Positions 10,498 to 19,300 of a stretch of DNA of 64,000 bases are shown one piece after another (position 1 is the first letter of the stretch; each line of letters opens with the position of its first letter). The translations under genes and the position numbers were made by a program. The notes under the pieces are model-generated. The model ran no database searches and had not been told where the DNA came from. It was given only the letters and a program-made list of their open reading frames with translations. The stretch comes from Amycolatopsis rifamycinica (lineage in GTDB: Bacteria > Actinomycetota > Actinomycetes > Mycobacteriales > Pseudonocardiaceae), in assembly GCF_000695625.1 (NCBI RefSeq), contig NZ_JMQI01000064.1, forward strand, positions 1 to 64,000. The letters run 5' to 3'.

Positions 10498-11466
10498 TCA
10501 GTCCGCCAGGGGAGCGAGAGGCCGCGGCGCGCGCCCGGCGGTGTCGTCACCAAGCCCCTCCGCTTGGTCGCCGGGTGCCTCCACGGCCCCTCGCTCCGGC
10601 TTCTGAAGCCGCGTCAGGGCCACTCCGCCCAGCACGACCACCATCCCCGCGATCACCCGCAGGTGCAGCTGCTCACCCAGGAACACCGCGCCGAGCAGCA
10701 CCGACACCACCGGCAGCAGGTACCCCACCACCGACGCCGCCACCGCGCCCTCGCTCGCCAGCAGCTGGTAGTTGAGCGCGAACGCGATCCCCGTCGAACC
10801 GATGCCCAGCACCAGCACCGCCAGCAACGGCCCCGTGGACACGTGCACCGGCGTCAGCCCGCCCACCGGCACGGCCAGCAGCAGCATCCCGCTGGCCAGG
10901 ATCATCTGCCCGGCCGCGATCGCGTACGGCGAAGACGTCGAAGACGACAGGTACTTGCCCTCGTAGACGAACGCGAAGCCGTAGCTCGCCGCCGCCGCGA
11001 GGCAGGCCAGCGCGCCCCAGCTCAGCAGGCCGGACGCCTGCCAGGGCGCGAAGATCAGCAGGATCCCGCCGAGACCGACGACCAGCCCCGCCAAGCGCGT
11101 CCCCGTCATCCGCGACGATGTCCCCATCATCGGCGCCGCGAGCAGCACCCACAGCGGCGTCGTCGAGTTCAGGACGCCGGTGATGCCCGAATCGACCGTC
11201 GTCTCGCCGATCGCGAACAGCAGGAACGGCAGCGCGTTGTGGAAGAACGCCGCGACCGCCAGGTGTCCCCACATCCGGCGGTCGCGCGGCAGCCGGGCGC
11301 GCTGCAGCCGGCACAGCACCAGCAGCATGACGGCGCCGAGCACCAGCCGTGCCAGCACCAGCTGCACCGGCGAGAACATCCCCAGTCCCAGCTTGATCCA
11401 AAAGAAGCTCGAGCCCCACATCAGCGCCAGCGCACCGATCCTGAGCAGGGTCTTCGTCTCGCCCAC
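10498..11466 (-). CDS. EamA (DMT) family transporter
   Basis: A 322-residue inner-membrane protein with ten hydrophobic helices in two EamA repeats (LMWGSSFFWIKLG at the start of the first; ACLAAAASYGFAFVY at the start of the second). Such transporters export small metabolites or amino acids; the substrate is not readable here. GTG 11466 has GGAGG about eight bases upstream. It is divergent from the LysR gene, which probably controls it. The C-terminal tail is polar and proline-rich. Confidence 0.87.
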   Translation of the reverse strand: MGETKTLLRIGALALMWGSSFFWIKLGLGMFSPVQLVLARLVLGAVMLLVLCRLQRARLPRDRRMWGHLAVAAFFHNALPFLLFAIGETTVDSGITGVLNSTTPLWVLLAAPMMGTSSRMTGTRLAGLVVGLGGILLIFAPWQASGLLSWGALACLAAAASYGFAFVYEGKYLSSSTSSPYAIAAGQMILASGMLLLAVPVGGLTPVHVSTGPLLAVLVLGIGSTGIAFALNYQLLASEGAVAASVVGYLLPVVSVLLGAVFLGEQLHLRVIAGMVVVLGGVALTRLQKPERGAVEAPGDQAEGLGDDTAGRAPRPLAPLAD

Positions 11467-11570
11467 CCCAGTCCTCCTTCGACAGCCGATGCCAGCTTCG
11501 CCCGGACCAGAAGTAAGGACAAGCGAAATTAACTGCATGAACACTTAAGCTGAGCTGTACGATTCGAGGC
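11467..11570. promoter_or_regulatory. Divergent promoter region EamA / LysR
   Basis: This 104-base gap between divergent starts is noticeably more AT-rich (AAATTAACTGCATGAACACTT) than its surroundings and must hold both promoters. By the usual LysR arrangement it should carry the regulator's binding sites. No clear T-N11-A dyad could be fixed by eye. Confidence 0.5.
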
Positions 11571-12479
11571 ATGCTCGACGTCCGCCGCATGCAGGTCCTC
11601 CGCGCCGTCATCACCAGCGGGTCGATCACGGCCGCGGCCCGCAACCTCGGCTACACGCCGTCCGCGATCAGCCAGCAGCTGTCCGCGCTGGAACGCGAGG
11701 CCGGCACCGAGCTGCTCGAACGCGTCGGGCGCGGCGTCCGGCCGACACCGGCGGGCTCGCTGCTGTCCGAGCACGCCGAGACGCTCAGCGCCGAGCTCGC
11801 CAAGGCCGAAGCGGCCCTGACCGAGCTCAAGGAGGGCCGCATCGGCCGCGTCTCGATCCGCTACTTCGCCACGGCGGGCGCGTCGCTGGTCCCGCCCGCG
11901 ATCGCCGCGGTCCGCCGCGAGCACCCCGGCGTCCGCCTCGACCTCAAGCTCGTCGAACCCGACGACCCGATGATGGACGTCGAAGCGGGCAACGCCGACG
12001 TCGCGATCACCGTCTTCCCGCGCAAGACCCCGCCCGGCAAGGGGGTCGAGCTGGTGCACCTGCTCGACGACCCGTACCGGGCCGTGCTGCCGAAGACCCA
12101 CCCGCTGGCGCGCAAGCGCGTGCTGGACCTGACGGAGTTCGCCGAGGAGCCGTGGGTCGGCGTCGACGGCCTCCCCGGCGTCTGCCGCGACATCCTGGAC
12201 AGCGCCTGCGCCTCGGCCGGCTTCACGCCCAACATCGTCGTCGAGTCGGAGGACTACCAGACGGCGCTGGGTTTCGTCGCCGCCGGCATCGGCGTCGGGC
12301 TGATCCCGGAACTCGGGCTCGGGATCGGCGCGCAGCACCCCGGCGTGGTCGTCCGCCGGCTCCGCAACCCCGAGCCGGTCCGCGCGATCCACGCCGCGGT
12401 CGCGTCGCGGTCCTGGAACCACCCGGCCGTCCGCACGCTGCTGGAGGCCATGCGCTCGGCGACCGCCAAGGTGGCCTAG
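11571..12479 (+). CDS. LysR-family transcriptional regulator
   Basis: A 302-residue regulator. The N-terminal winged helix is VLRAVITSGSITAAARNLGYTPSAISQQLSAL. The substrate-binding domain starts near residue 88 (GRVSIRYFATAG). Length is normal for the family. It is divergent from the EamA transporter gene, the common arrangement for a LysR protein and its target. The TAG stop shares the palindrome CTAG with the stop of the convergent kinase gene. Confidence 0.93.
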   Translation: MLDVRRMQVLRAVITSGSITAAARNLGYTPSAISQQLSALEREAGTELLERVGRGVRPTPAGSLLSEHAETLSAELAKAEAALTELKEGRIGRVSIRYFATAGASLVPPAIAAVRREHPGVRLDLKLVEPDDPMMDVEAGNADVAITVFPRKTPPGKGVELVHLLDDPYRAVLPKTHPLARKRVLDLTEFAEEPWVGVDGLPGVCRDILDSACASAGFTPNIVVESEDYQTALGFVAAGIGVGLIPELGLGIGAQHPGVVVRRLRNPEPVRAIHAAVASRSWNHPAVRTLLEAMRSATAKVA

Positions 12480-13627
12480 ACGAAGAACAGCTCCGCGGCG
12501 AGGATGCCGACCAGCACGGCCGCGAGAATCGCGGCCACGGTGATCAGCGTCTTCTTCGACACCGGCAGGTTCCACTCCTCCTCCGCCGACGGCGGCTGAG
12601 CAGCGGGCGGCGGCGCGTACTGCGTCGCCTGGTGGACCGGGGGGATCTGCTGCGTCGCGCCCTGCGGGTAGCCGGGCGGCGGCGTCAGCGGGATCTGCTG
12701 CTGGAACTGCGGTCCCGACGGCGGCATCGGGCCGGCCGGGTGCGGGCCCGACGGCGGCATCGGCGCGACCGGGTGCGGGCCCGGCGGCGGCATCGGGGGG
12801 CCGCCCGGTCCCGCCGGCCAGCCGACGGGCATGGTCGGCATCGCCGGCGCGGTCGGCGGGATGAAGGCCGTTTCGCGGCCTTCGGTGATCGCCTTCAGCG
12901 AGTGGACGGTGTCCGCCATGGTCGGCCGCGTGTTCGGGTCCGCGCGCAGCATCTTGCGCAACGCCTCGGTCAGGACACCCGAGTTCCGCGGCGGGCGCTC
13001 GGACGACTGGCCGTCGTCCCCGAACGGCGGCACGCCCTCCACCGCGGTGTACAGCGTCGCGCCGAGGGAGAAGACGTCCGCCGCGGGCGTGCCCGGCAAC
13101 CCGCGGGCGACCTCGGGCGCGACGTACGCCGGGCTCGGCCCGCCGCCGCTGATGCCGATGTCGGTGAGCTTCACGCCGCCGTCGTCGGCCAGCAGCACCG
13201 TGCCCGGCTCCAGCGTGCGGTGCACGAACCCGGCCGCGTGGATGGCCGCCAGCGCGTCGCCGAGCTGGATGCCCAGCTGCGCCGCCTGGTCGGGGGTGAG
13301 CCTGCCGTGCTCGGCGAGGAACGTCGCCATGCTCCGCGAGGGGATGTACTCCATCACCAGCCAGACGTCCTGGCCGTCCGGCAGCACGTCGAACACCTTG
13401 ATCGCGCACGGGTGCTCGATCCGGGCCGCGTCCTTGCCCTCCTGCATGGCGGCGGCGCGCGCCTGCTCGGCCCGCTCGCCCGCGCCGACCGGCAGGTACA
13501 TCCGCTTCATCGCGACGGTGCGGAACAGCCGCGTGTCGAACGCCAGCCACACGATGCCCGCGCGGCCGCGGCCGATCGGCTGGTCCAGCCGGAACCGGCC
13601 GCCGACGATGGTGCCTTCAGAACTCAA
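12476..13627 (-). CDS. Ser/Thr kinase-like protein lacking the catalytic aspartate (pseudokinase)
   Basis: A 383-residue Hanks-type fold. The glycine loop is GRGRAGIVW and the ATP lysine is Lys41 in VAMKRM. The catalytic loop reads HRTLEPGT instead of HRDIKPGN, so the base Asp is Thr138, the following Lys is Glu140 and the metal-binding Asn is Thr143. DFG is DIG, with Asp156 kept. APE is present in YVAPEVARG. After the kinase fold come a proline-rich linker with short MPPSGPHP repeats and one C-terminal helix, with almost nothing outside. TTG at 13627 is preceded by GAGG. The gene begins 16 bases after the active kinase gene on the same strand, so they form an operon. Regulating that kinase is the likeliest role (inference). 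Confidence 0.88.
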   Translation of the reverse strand: MSSEGTIVGGRFRLDQPIGRGRAGIVWLAFDTRLFRTVAMKRMYLPVGAGERAEQARAAAMQEGKDAARIEHPCAIKVFDVLPDGQDVWLVMEYIPSRSMATFLAEHGRLTPDQAAQLGIQLGDALAAIHAAGFVHRTLEPGTVLLADDGGVKLTDIGISGGGPSPAYVAPEVARGLPGTPAADVFSLGATLYTAVEGVPPFGDDGQSSERPPRNSGVLTEALRKMLRADPNTRPTMADTVHSLKAITEGRETAFIPPTAPAMPTMPVGWPAGPGGPPMPPPGPHPVAPMPPSGPHPAGPMPPSGPQFQQQIPLTPPPGYPQGATQQIPPVHQATQYAPPPAAQPPSAEEEWNLPVSKKTLITVAAILAAVLVGILAAELFFV

Positions 13628-13643
13628 GACTGACCTCGGGGCA

Positions 13644-15266
13644 TCAGGGGTTGGTGGCGACCGAGCTGGAAGTCGGCGGCTCCTCAGACGACGAACTCGC
13701 CGGGGGCTCGGAAGTCGGGGTCGTCGTCTTCGGCGCCGTCGACCTCGGCGTGGTCGACGCCGGTTCGGTGTTCCGCGACGTCGTCGCCCGCTTCGACGTC
13801 GAGCTCGTCTCCGTCACCGGAGGCGGCACGTCGGCCGTGCTGACCTCGTCCTCCGTCGTCGGCGTCGGCGTGTCCGACGTCGCGACGGGCGACGGCTTGC
13901 TGCTGGACACCGGCGCGGCCGGCGCCTCCGGGTTGTTCGGGCTGAGCAGCCACACGACCAGCGCGACCAGGCCCACGACCACGATGCCGCCGATGATGGC
14001 CGGGCGCTTCCACGCGCCGGGCTTGCCGTCGTCCTCGTCGACCGGGCTCATCTGCGGACGCGACCGGGCCGGGGGCGGCGGCGCGGGTTCGTCGTCGTAG
14101 TCGTCGTAGTCGTCCTCGTACCCGCCGCGCTCGTGCGGCGGCACCGGCACCGCGCGGGTGGCGGCCAGCCCGGGCGGCACGCCCCCGGCCGCGTGGTCGT
14201 CCTCGTAGCGGCCGTACCCGTCGTAGTCGTCCTCCGGGTAGCCGGTGGCCTCCGGGTAGTCGTCCTCGTCGTAGTACGGCACGGCCTGCGTCGGGGCTCC
14301 GCCGCCGAGCAGCGTGCCCGAGTGACCCGCGGAGATGTCGTCGAACATCTGCGTCGCGTTCGGGTCGGCGACGGCGGCCGCGCCGAGGACGCCGGCGGAC
14401 GGCGCCATCATGGTCTCGTCCGCCGGGCCGCCGAGCGGCGTCTCGCCGCGGGCGACGGCCGCCAGCAGCTCTTCGCACTCTTCGGCGGTCGGCCGGTGCT
14501 CGACTTCCGGGTGCAGCAGCACGGCCAGCACGCTGGCCAGCGGCCCGGACTGGCGTGGCGGGTTGATCTGCCCGGCCGCGACCGCGTGCAGCAGGCTCAG
14601 CGTGTTCTCCGACAGCCCGAACGGCGGCTGGCCCTCGCACGCCGCGTACAGCGTCGAGCCGAGGGAGAAGACGTCGGACTCCGGCCCGGGCTCGCCGCCG
14701 ATGGCGACCTCGGGGGCCAGGTAGGCGGGCGTGCCGGCGATCATCCCGGTCTTGGTGACCGTGACGTCGTCCTTGGCGCGTGAGATGCCGAAGTCGGTGA
14801 TCTTCACGACGCCGTTGGCGCCGAGCAGGATGTTGCCCGGCTTGATGTCGCGGTGGACGATGCCGACCGCGTGGGCCTCGCGCAGCGCCGCGGCGACCTG
14901 GGCGCCGATGCGCGCCACCTCGGTCGGCGGCAGCGTGCGGCGCTCCTGCAGCACGGCGGCCAGGCTGGTGGAGTTGAGGTACTCCATGATCAGGCACGGC
15001 TGGCCGCTGTCGTCGGTGACGACGTCGAAGACGGAGATCGCGTTGGGGTGGTGCAGCCGGGCCGCGATCCGGCCCTCGCGCATCGTCCGCTGGCGGGCGT
15101 CCTCGGCGTCGTGCTCGTCCAGGTGCGGCTGGAGCAGGAGCTGCTTGATGGCCACGGTGCGGCCCAGGACCTCGTCGTGAGCCTGCCAGACGGCCCCCAT
15201 CGCGCCCGTGCCGATCCGGCCGACGATGCGGTATCGATCGGCGACCAGACGACCCTCGTCGCTCAC
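13644..15266 (-). CDS. PknB-type Ser/Thr protein kinase, membrane-anchored
   Basis: A 540-residue kinase with every catalytic element: glycine loop GTGAMGAVW, Lys41 in VAIKQ, Asp140 in HRDIKPGN, Asp158 in DFGIS, and an activation loop with TKTGMIAGTPAYLAPE. A long acidic, tyrosine/aspartate-rich linker (EDDYPEATGYPEDDYDGYGRYEDD) leads to one membrane helix (AIIGGIVVVGLVALVVWLL). The short outer tail is Ser/Thr-rich and has no PASTA repeats. GTG 15266 has GGGAGG upstream. The two genes transcribed ahead encode single-pass proteins and the next one the pseudokinase, so this looks like a signalling locus. Confidence 0.93.
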   Translation of the reverse strand: MSDEGRLVADRYRIVGRIGTGAMGAVWQAHDEVLGRTVAIKQLLLQPHLDEHDAEDARQRTMREGRIAARLHHPNAISVFDVVTDDSGQPCLIMEYLNSTSLAAVLQERRTLPPTEVARIGAQVAAALREAHAVGIVHRDIKPGNILLGANGVVKITDFGISRAKDDVTVTKTGMIAGTPAYLAPEVAIGGEPGPESDVFSLGSTLYAACEGQPPFGLSENTLSLLHAVAAGQINPPRQSGPLASVLAVLLHPEVEHRPTAEECEELLAAVARGETPLGGPADETMMAPSAGVLGAAAVADPNATQMFDDISAGHSGTLLGGGAPTQAVPYYDEDDYPEATGYPEDDYDGYGRYEDDHAAGGVPPGLAATRAVPVPPHERGGYEDDYDDYDDEPAPPPPARSRPQMSPVDEDDGKPGAWKRPAIIGGIVVVGLVALVVWLLSPNNPEAPAAPVSSSKPSPVATSDTPTPTTEDEVSTADVPPPVTETSSTSKRATTSRNTEPASTTPRSTAPKTTTPTSEPPASSSSEEPPTSSSVATNP

Positions 15267-15519
15267 GCGACCTCCCTTTGGGCTCCGGCTTCACCAGGGC
15301 GTGCGGATCGGTGCCTGGTGACGCGGCCACGAGCACGCCGCTTCGCTGGAGCGTATGCACATGTCGTGGGCTCTGAGCCGGTCTTCCCGAGACCGGCCCG
15401 TGACAAGGCTAGGCGCTCACTCTGCGCACACGAAATCGGCACGGGCACTTGAACCAGGGGTGAAGGGGTGATCGCGGTGGGCTACATGTACTGGGCCGAG
15501 ACGAGCTCGGCTTCGGTGA

Positions 15520-16341
15520 TCAACCCGCCGGTGCGGCGACCCGGAACAGCTGGGTGACGCGCACCAGCGCGCCGTCCGGCCGGTGCAGCGTCGCGACCGC
15601 GAGGATCGAGCCGTCCGGCTTGATCTGCGTGTCGGACTCCTGGACGTCGATGGCGTCCATCGCGCTCCAGGTGCGGACCAGCTCGCCGGCCGTGCCGTCG
15701 ACCAGCGCCGGGCTCAGCAGCGCCAGCGCGCCCGCCGAATCGCGGGCGATCTTGGCGTAGAAGTCCTTGACGGCCTGAATCTTGCGGCTCGCGCTGCGGG
15801 CGTCGGCGGCCTTGTCCGGGACCGGGGTGGCGGCGGCCTGCGTCGGCTGCGTCCGCGGCGTGCCGTTCGCCGGCTGGGCGGACGGCGTGTCCTCGACGGT
15901 CGTGCCCGGCGTGGCCGGGCTGTGCTGCTCCGGCGCGCTGCCGCCGGCCTGGTGCTGCGGGACGGCGAGACCGCCGAGTTCGGCGGCGCCGGTGAACCCG
16001 GCGGGCGTGGCCTGGCCACCGGAAGGCGAAGCGGCGCGGTGCGAACTGGTGAGCATCGGCGCGGCGATCACCGCACCGGCGACGAGCGCGCCGGCGGCGA
16101 CCAGCCCGGTCAGCTTCGCGCGGCGCGCGAACCGGCTTTCCGGCTCGCCGGCGTCTTCGGCCTGCTCCGGCTCACGGACCGGCTCGGTCCGCGACGGCAG
16201 GAACCGTTGCGGGTCGCGGAACACCTGCTCGAGATGGTGGCGGTCGGCGTCGGCGACGCCGTCCAGGATCTCGGCCGGGATGACGTCCTCGACGCGGACG
16301 GCGTGAGGTGACTCACGTCGTGTGCGCTGCCGATCAAGCAC
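15520..16341 (-). CDS. Single-pass protein with extracytoplasmic NTF2-like C-terminus, kinase locus
   Basis: 273 residues. The acidic cytoplasmic N-terminus (about 1-72) is followed by one membrane helix (about 76-96). A Pro/Thr/Ala linker outside the cell leads to a compact C-terminal domain (IQAVKDFYAKIARDSAGALALLSP ... VRVTQLFRVAAPAG) that looks like an NTF2-type fold. GTG 16341 has GAGGA upstream. The architecture matches that of the next gene upstream. It is probably a sensor or substrate of the neighbouring kinase; this rests only on position and topology. Confidence 0.7.
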   Translation of the reverse strand: MLDRQRTRRESPHAVRVEDVIPAEILDGVADADRHHLEQVFRDPQRFLPSRTEPVREPEQAEDAGEPESRFARRAKLTGLVAAGALVAGAVIAAPMLTSSHRAASPSGGQATPAGFTGAAELGGLAVPQHQAGGSAPEQHSPATPGTTVEDTPSAQPANGTPRTQPTQAAATPVPDKAADARSASRKIQAVKDFYAKIARDSAGALALLSPALVDGTAGELVRTWSAMDAIDVQESDTQIKPDGSILAVATLHRPDGALVRVTQLFRVAAPAG

Positions 16342-16601
16342 GAAAGTCCTCGCTCTGGGTTCCGGGGACGGTCACTCGGCCGTTCGGCCGGGTTCCCGTT
16401 GGTCCGGGCGGCCGACTCGTGGCCGGTTTCCGGATTCGCTGTCGCCAGGTAACCCTGTGCGGACGGCGATCACCAGGCTCTGTCGCCGGAATGCCGTCGC
16501 AGTACGACGAGCGGCAGCATATGTCACCCACCCGGACCAGGCATTACCGCTCGGCGCACCGCACGTGCATCAGAACGGGCGAACCGCACGTGCAGGATTG
16601 G

Positions 16602-18296
16602 TCACTGGCCGTCAGCGGTGATCTTGTCGCCGTCGCCGAAGGTCAGCGTGCGCTCCTCGATCGTTTTGGTCCCGTCGGTGTGGGTGACCTCGACGGTGTT
16701 AACCGTGACGCCGCGCTGCTGGTCGATGCTGACCTTCTTGACCTCGAAGTAGGCGATGCCGGCGTACCGCTGGGCGAGCGCCTGCGGGCCCTGGTCGTGC
16801 AGGTGGCCGGTGGTCACCGACGACGCCGCGGCCGGGTCGGTGGTGACGGTGTTGAAAAACTTCTCCGAGTTGTCCCCCATCGTCTGGGCGTCCGGTGGGA
16901 AGGAGTACCACCACGGTGGTTTGACGGGGGTTTCGCGCTGGGCGGGCGTGACCGGTGGTTTGCGCGGCCCCGCGCTCGGGGCGGCCGGGCCGGTGGTGGC
17001 CGCCTCGGGCGAGGCGGGGTCCGCGGCCGGCGGGGGAGCCGCGCCGTCGACCGGCCCGCCGCCACCGCCGCTCTCGGGCTGCACGGCGGTCGCGCTCTCG
17101 TCCGGCCGGGTCGAGGACTCCGGCCCGGGCGCGGAACCGCCCTGCGTGGGCGGCGGCCGGTGGTCACCGGTGGGGTCGCCCAGCGTCGGCACGCCCTGGT
17201 AGCCCGGCCAAGCGCCCTGCACGGCCTGGTCCATCGGCGGTTTCCCGACGAGGAAGGAGCCGGCGCACAGCAGCCCGACGACCACGGCACCGGACGCCCC
17301 GGTGGCGAACCAGGCCGCCTTCCGCCACGTCTTCGGCGGCGTCACCGACGCGGGAACGGACCCGATGGTGAAGCCGCCCAGGCCGTCGATCGGCGAAGTG
17401 GAGTAGATGCGGACGTCGTCCTCGTCGAGGTCCACGCACCGCGGCGCGGGCGTGGCCAGCGAGACCCGGGTCCGCCGGGCAACCTGCTCGGCGTGGCTTT
17501 CGGCCGGTGGTTCGTCCGGCGTGTCCTCGAGGTGGTCTTCGCCGAGGTCGTCTTCGTCGAGGCCGTCTTCGTCGAAAAGCGGAAGGCTGCCGTGCGAGGC
17601 AGGGAAGAGAGACGAGGAAGGCCGCCGGTCACGAGGTTGCGGGAGGGGAAGCAACCCGGACATGGGCGGATCGGCGGGTTCGGCGGTTTCGGCGGGCGAG
17701 CGCCGAAAAGGGAAGCTGCCCACCTCCGGCGAGCCAGCCGGGGCGTACTGCCGCAAGGGATGGGAGCTGGAGTCCGGGGGGCCGCCGGTCGTGGAGCCGG
17801 GGCCGTGCTGCCGCAGGGGATGGGAGCCGGTTTCCGCCGGTCGGCCCGGCGCTGAGCCGGGATCGTGCTGCCACAGGGGGTGCGAGCCGGGTTCCGTGGG
17901 GCTGCCGGGCGCTGAGCCGGGGCTGTGTTGCCGCAGGGGATGGGAGCCGGTTTCCGCCGGTCGGCCCGGCGCCGAGCCGTGCCGCAAGGGATGCGAGCCG
18001 GATTCCGCGGGCCAACCCGCTGCCGCCTCCGCCGGATAGCGCCGCAACGGGTGGCCGTCCGGCGGCTCGGCCGCGTAGTGCTGCCGCAAGGCGTACGACC
18101 CGCCCGCCGGCGTCTCGCCCGACCCGTGGCCCCGCGCGGGCGGCGCGCCCGGTTCCGGAGCGACCCCGGCCGCGCGGTGGCGCACCGGGCGGTGCTGCGG
18201 CAGCGGCGGTGTCCAGCTCTCCGCGCCGCCGCGCCGGTGCCGCCCGGGGTGCGCGGGGGCCGCGCCGCGTCCGTGGAACTCCGTGCCTTGGCTCAT
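16602..18296 (-). CDS. Repeat-containing single-pass protein, kinase locus
   Basis: 564 residues in four parts. First is an N-terminal half made of imperfect 20-residue repeats built around GSHPLRQ. Then comes an acidic stretch (FDEDGLDEDDLGEDHLEDTPDE) followed by one membrane helix (AAWFATGASGAVVVGLLCAGSFLV). Then there is a Pro/Gly linker outside. Last is a C-terminal domain (GDNSEKFFNTVTTDPAAASSVTTG ... EERTLTFGDGDKI) of the same NTF2-like type as the downstream gene. The repeats are cytoplasmic and rich in Ser, Pro and His. The family is not recognised. ATG 18296 has no strong ribosome binding site. Confidence 0.65.
   Translation of the reverse strand: MSQGTEFHGRGAAPAHPGRHRRGGAESWTPPLPQHRPVRHRAAGVAPEPGAPPARGHGSGETPAGGSYALRQHYAAEPPDGHPLRRYPAEAAAGWPAESGSHPLRHGSAPGRPAETGSHPLRQHSPGSAPGSPTEPGSHPLWQHDPGSAPGRPAETGSHPLRQHGPGSTTGGPPDSSSHPLRQYAPAGSPEVGSFPFRRSPAETAEPADPPMSGLLPLPQPRDRRPSSSLFPASHGSLPLFDEDGLDEDDLGEDHLEDTPDEPPAESHAEQVARRTRVSLATPAPRCVDLDEDDVRIYSTSPIDGLGGFTIGSVPASVTPPKTWRKAAWFATGASGAVVVGLLCAGSFLVGKPPMDQAVQGAWPGYQGVPTLGDPTGDHRPPPTQGGSAPGPESSTRPDESATAVQPESGGGGGPVDGAAPPPAADPASPEAATTGPAAPSAGPRKPPVTPAQRETPVKPPWWYSFPPDAQTMGDNSEKFFNTVTTDPAAASSVTTGHLHDQGPQALAQRYAGIAYFEVKKVSIDQQRGVTVNTVEVTHTDGTKTIEERTLTFGDGDKITADGQ
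17749..17980. repeat. 60-bp in-frame tandem repeat
   Basis: Four consecutive units of 60 bases lie in register (starting near 17749, 17809, 17869 and 17929), each containing GGGAGCCGG and GCTGAGCCGGG. They encode the 20-residue HPLRQH-PGSAPG-P-E-GS repeat of the protein on the minus strand. Units differ at scattered bases, so the array is not freshly expanded. Confidence 0.85.
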
Positions 18297-18522
18297 GTGG
18301 GCTCGACCACCCCGCGGCGCCGTCCTGACGCCAGCCGGCCCCAGGACGACCCGATCGGAGCACGCGCGGAATCTCGTTCGGAATCCTGCGCAAATGCACG
18401 CGCACGCGACGGTAGGCGCGCGGGGCCGATGCCCCCGCGCGTCCCCCGGGCATCGCCCGACCCAGACGCAAGGGTCCTCACAACCTCAACCCTAGGAGCA
18501 TCCGGCGGAGAAAGTCGCCTTC

Positions 18523-18545
18523 AAACCTGCAAGTTGCAGAGGTTT
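18523..18545. promoter_or_regulatory. Imperfect dyad AAACCTGCAA / TTGCAGAGGTTT
   Basis: Two arms of ten and twelve bases around a single G, with a two-base bulge in the right arm. It could be a repressor operator for the gene leaving to the left or part of a terminator with the adjacent hairpin. No regulator is assigned. Confidence 0.35.
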
Positions 18546-18548
18546 CAC

Positions 18549-18566
18549 TCGGTCGGGCGCGACCGA
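18549..18566. terminator. Hairpin downstream of small membrane gene
   Basis: A perfect 7-bp stem, TCGGTCG / CGACCGA, with loop GGCG, lies 59 bases beyond the stop of the minus-strand gene at 18625. There is no T-run. A terminator role is an inference from position. Confidence 0.35.
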
Positions 18567-18624
18567 ACGGGCGATGGTGACGCTGTGAAGTTTCACGCAG
18601 CGGCATCGGCCCTGATCAGGGGTT

Positions 18625-18939
18625 TCAGCCTCCCGTGCGGTAACGGTCCCGCGTGGACTGCAGCGCCTTCGTCGCCACCACACCGCTGCCGGCGGCGACG
18701 ATGATCGCGAAGACGTCCAGCGTCGGTCCCCCGGCCGTGAGCAACCAGGCGAACAGGGAAGCCGCGGTGGTCCCGCCGGCCACGGCCCACCTGCTCTTGA
18801 CGTACTGCGCGACCGGAGCGCCCCCGGCCCGCTTACCCGCTGCGTTGTTCAGCAGCGCCAGATATCCCACATGGCCCAGCGCGGCCAGCACGCTCACGAG
18901 CGCGACGATGACGGCGATGAGGTTCACGAGCCAGTCCAT
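18625..18939 (-). CDS. Small membrane protein, unknown
   Basis: 104 residues. One N-terminal helix (about 4-30) and two more in the C-terminal half, ending in a short basic tail RDRYRTGG. No motif suggests a function. ATG 18939 was chosen over a GTG six bases upstream. It lies next to chorismate mutase on the same strand, but 64 bases downstream of its stop. Confidence 0.65.
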   Translation of the reverse strand: MDWLVNLIAVIVALVSVLAALGHVGYLALLNNAAGKRAGGAPVAQYVKSRWAVAGGTTAASLFAWLLTAGGPTLDVFAIIVAAGSGVVATKALQSTRDRYRTGG

Positions 18940-19003
18940 GACCACAGTCTGCCCGCACCGGGGCCGCGAGTGCCTCGGGGAAGTCCCGGAATTCGCCGCG
19001 ACG

Positions 19004-19300
19004 TTACCGGCCGAGCCGCCCGCGGCCCAGGTTCAGCAGCGCCATGGCCAGCTGCCTGCCGTCCGGGCCGAGCTCGCGGTAGCGCGCCAGGACGTCCATC
19101 TCGCGGTTGTAGACGATGCGCGTGCCGCCCGCGGCCATCCGCGCCGCCCCGATCTTCTTGGAGACCTCGACCCGGCGTTTGACCAGCCGCAGGATTTCCT
19201 TGTCCAGCCAGTCGATCTCTTCCCGGAGCGACGCGATGTCGTCGCCCGCGGGGGTGTGCTCGGCGGGCTGGCCGTCGGCGTTCGTCGCGTGTGCGTTCAT
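19004..19300 (-). CDS. Chorismate mutase, AroQ class
   Basis: Converts chorismate to prephenate for Phe/Tyr synthesis. The 98 residues form an all-helical AroQ protein: LREEIDWLDKEILRLVKRRVEVSKKIGAARM gives the first helix with its active-site Arg and Lys. The usual later helices are there but short. Like the Rv0948c type, such short enzymes often need DAHP synthase as partner for full activity (known for mycobacteria). ATG 19300 has AGAGGT upstream. Synteny with pcrA supports the call. Confidence 0.9.
   Translation of the reverse strand: MNAHATNADGQPAEHTPAGDDIASLREEIDWLDKEILRLVKRRVEVSKKIGAARMAAGGTRIVYNREMDVLARYRELGPDGRQLAMALLNLGRGRLGR

Larger units (their letters stand above)
18297..18624. 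other. Intergenic stretch with two dyads
   Basis: No convincing gene. It holds the promoter side of the repeat-protein gene (left) and the 3' side of the small membrane gene (right), plus the two inverted repeats listed separately. Confidence 0.5.
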
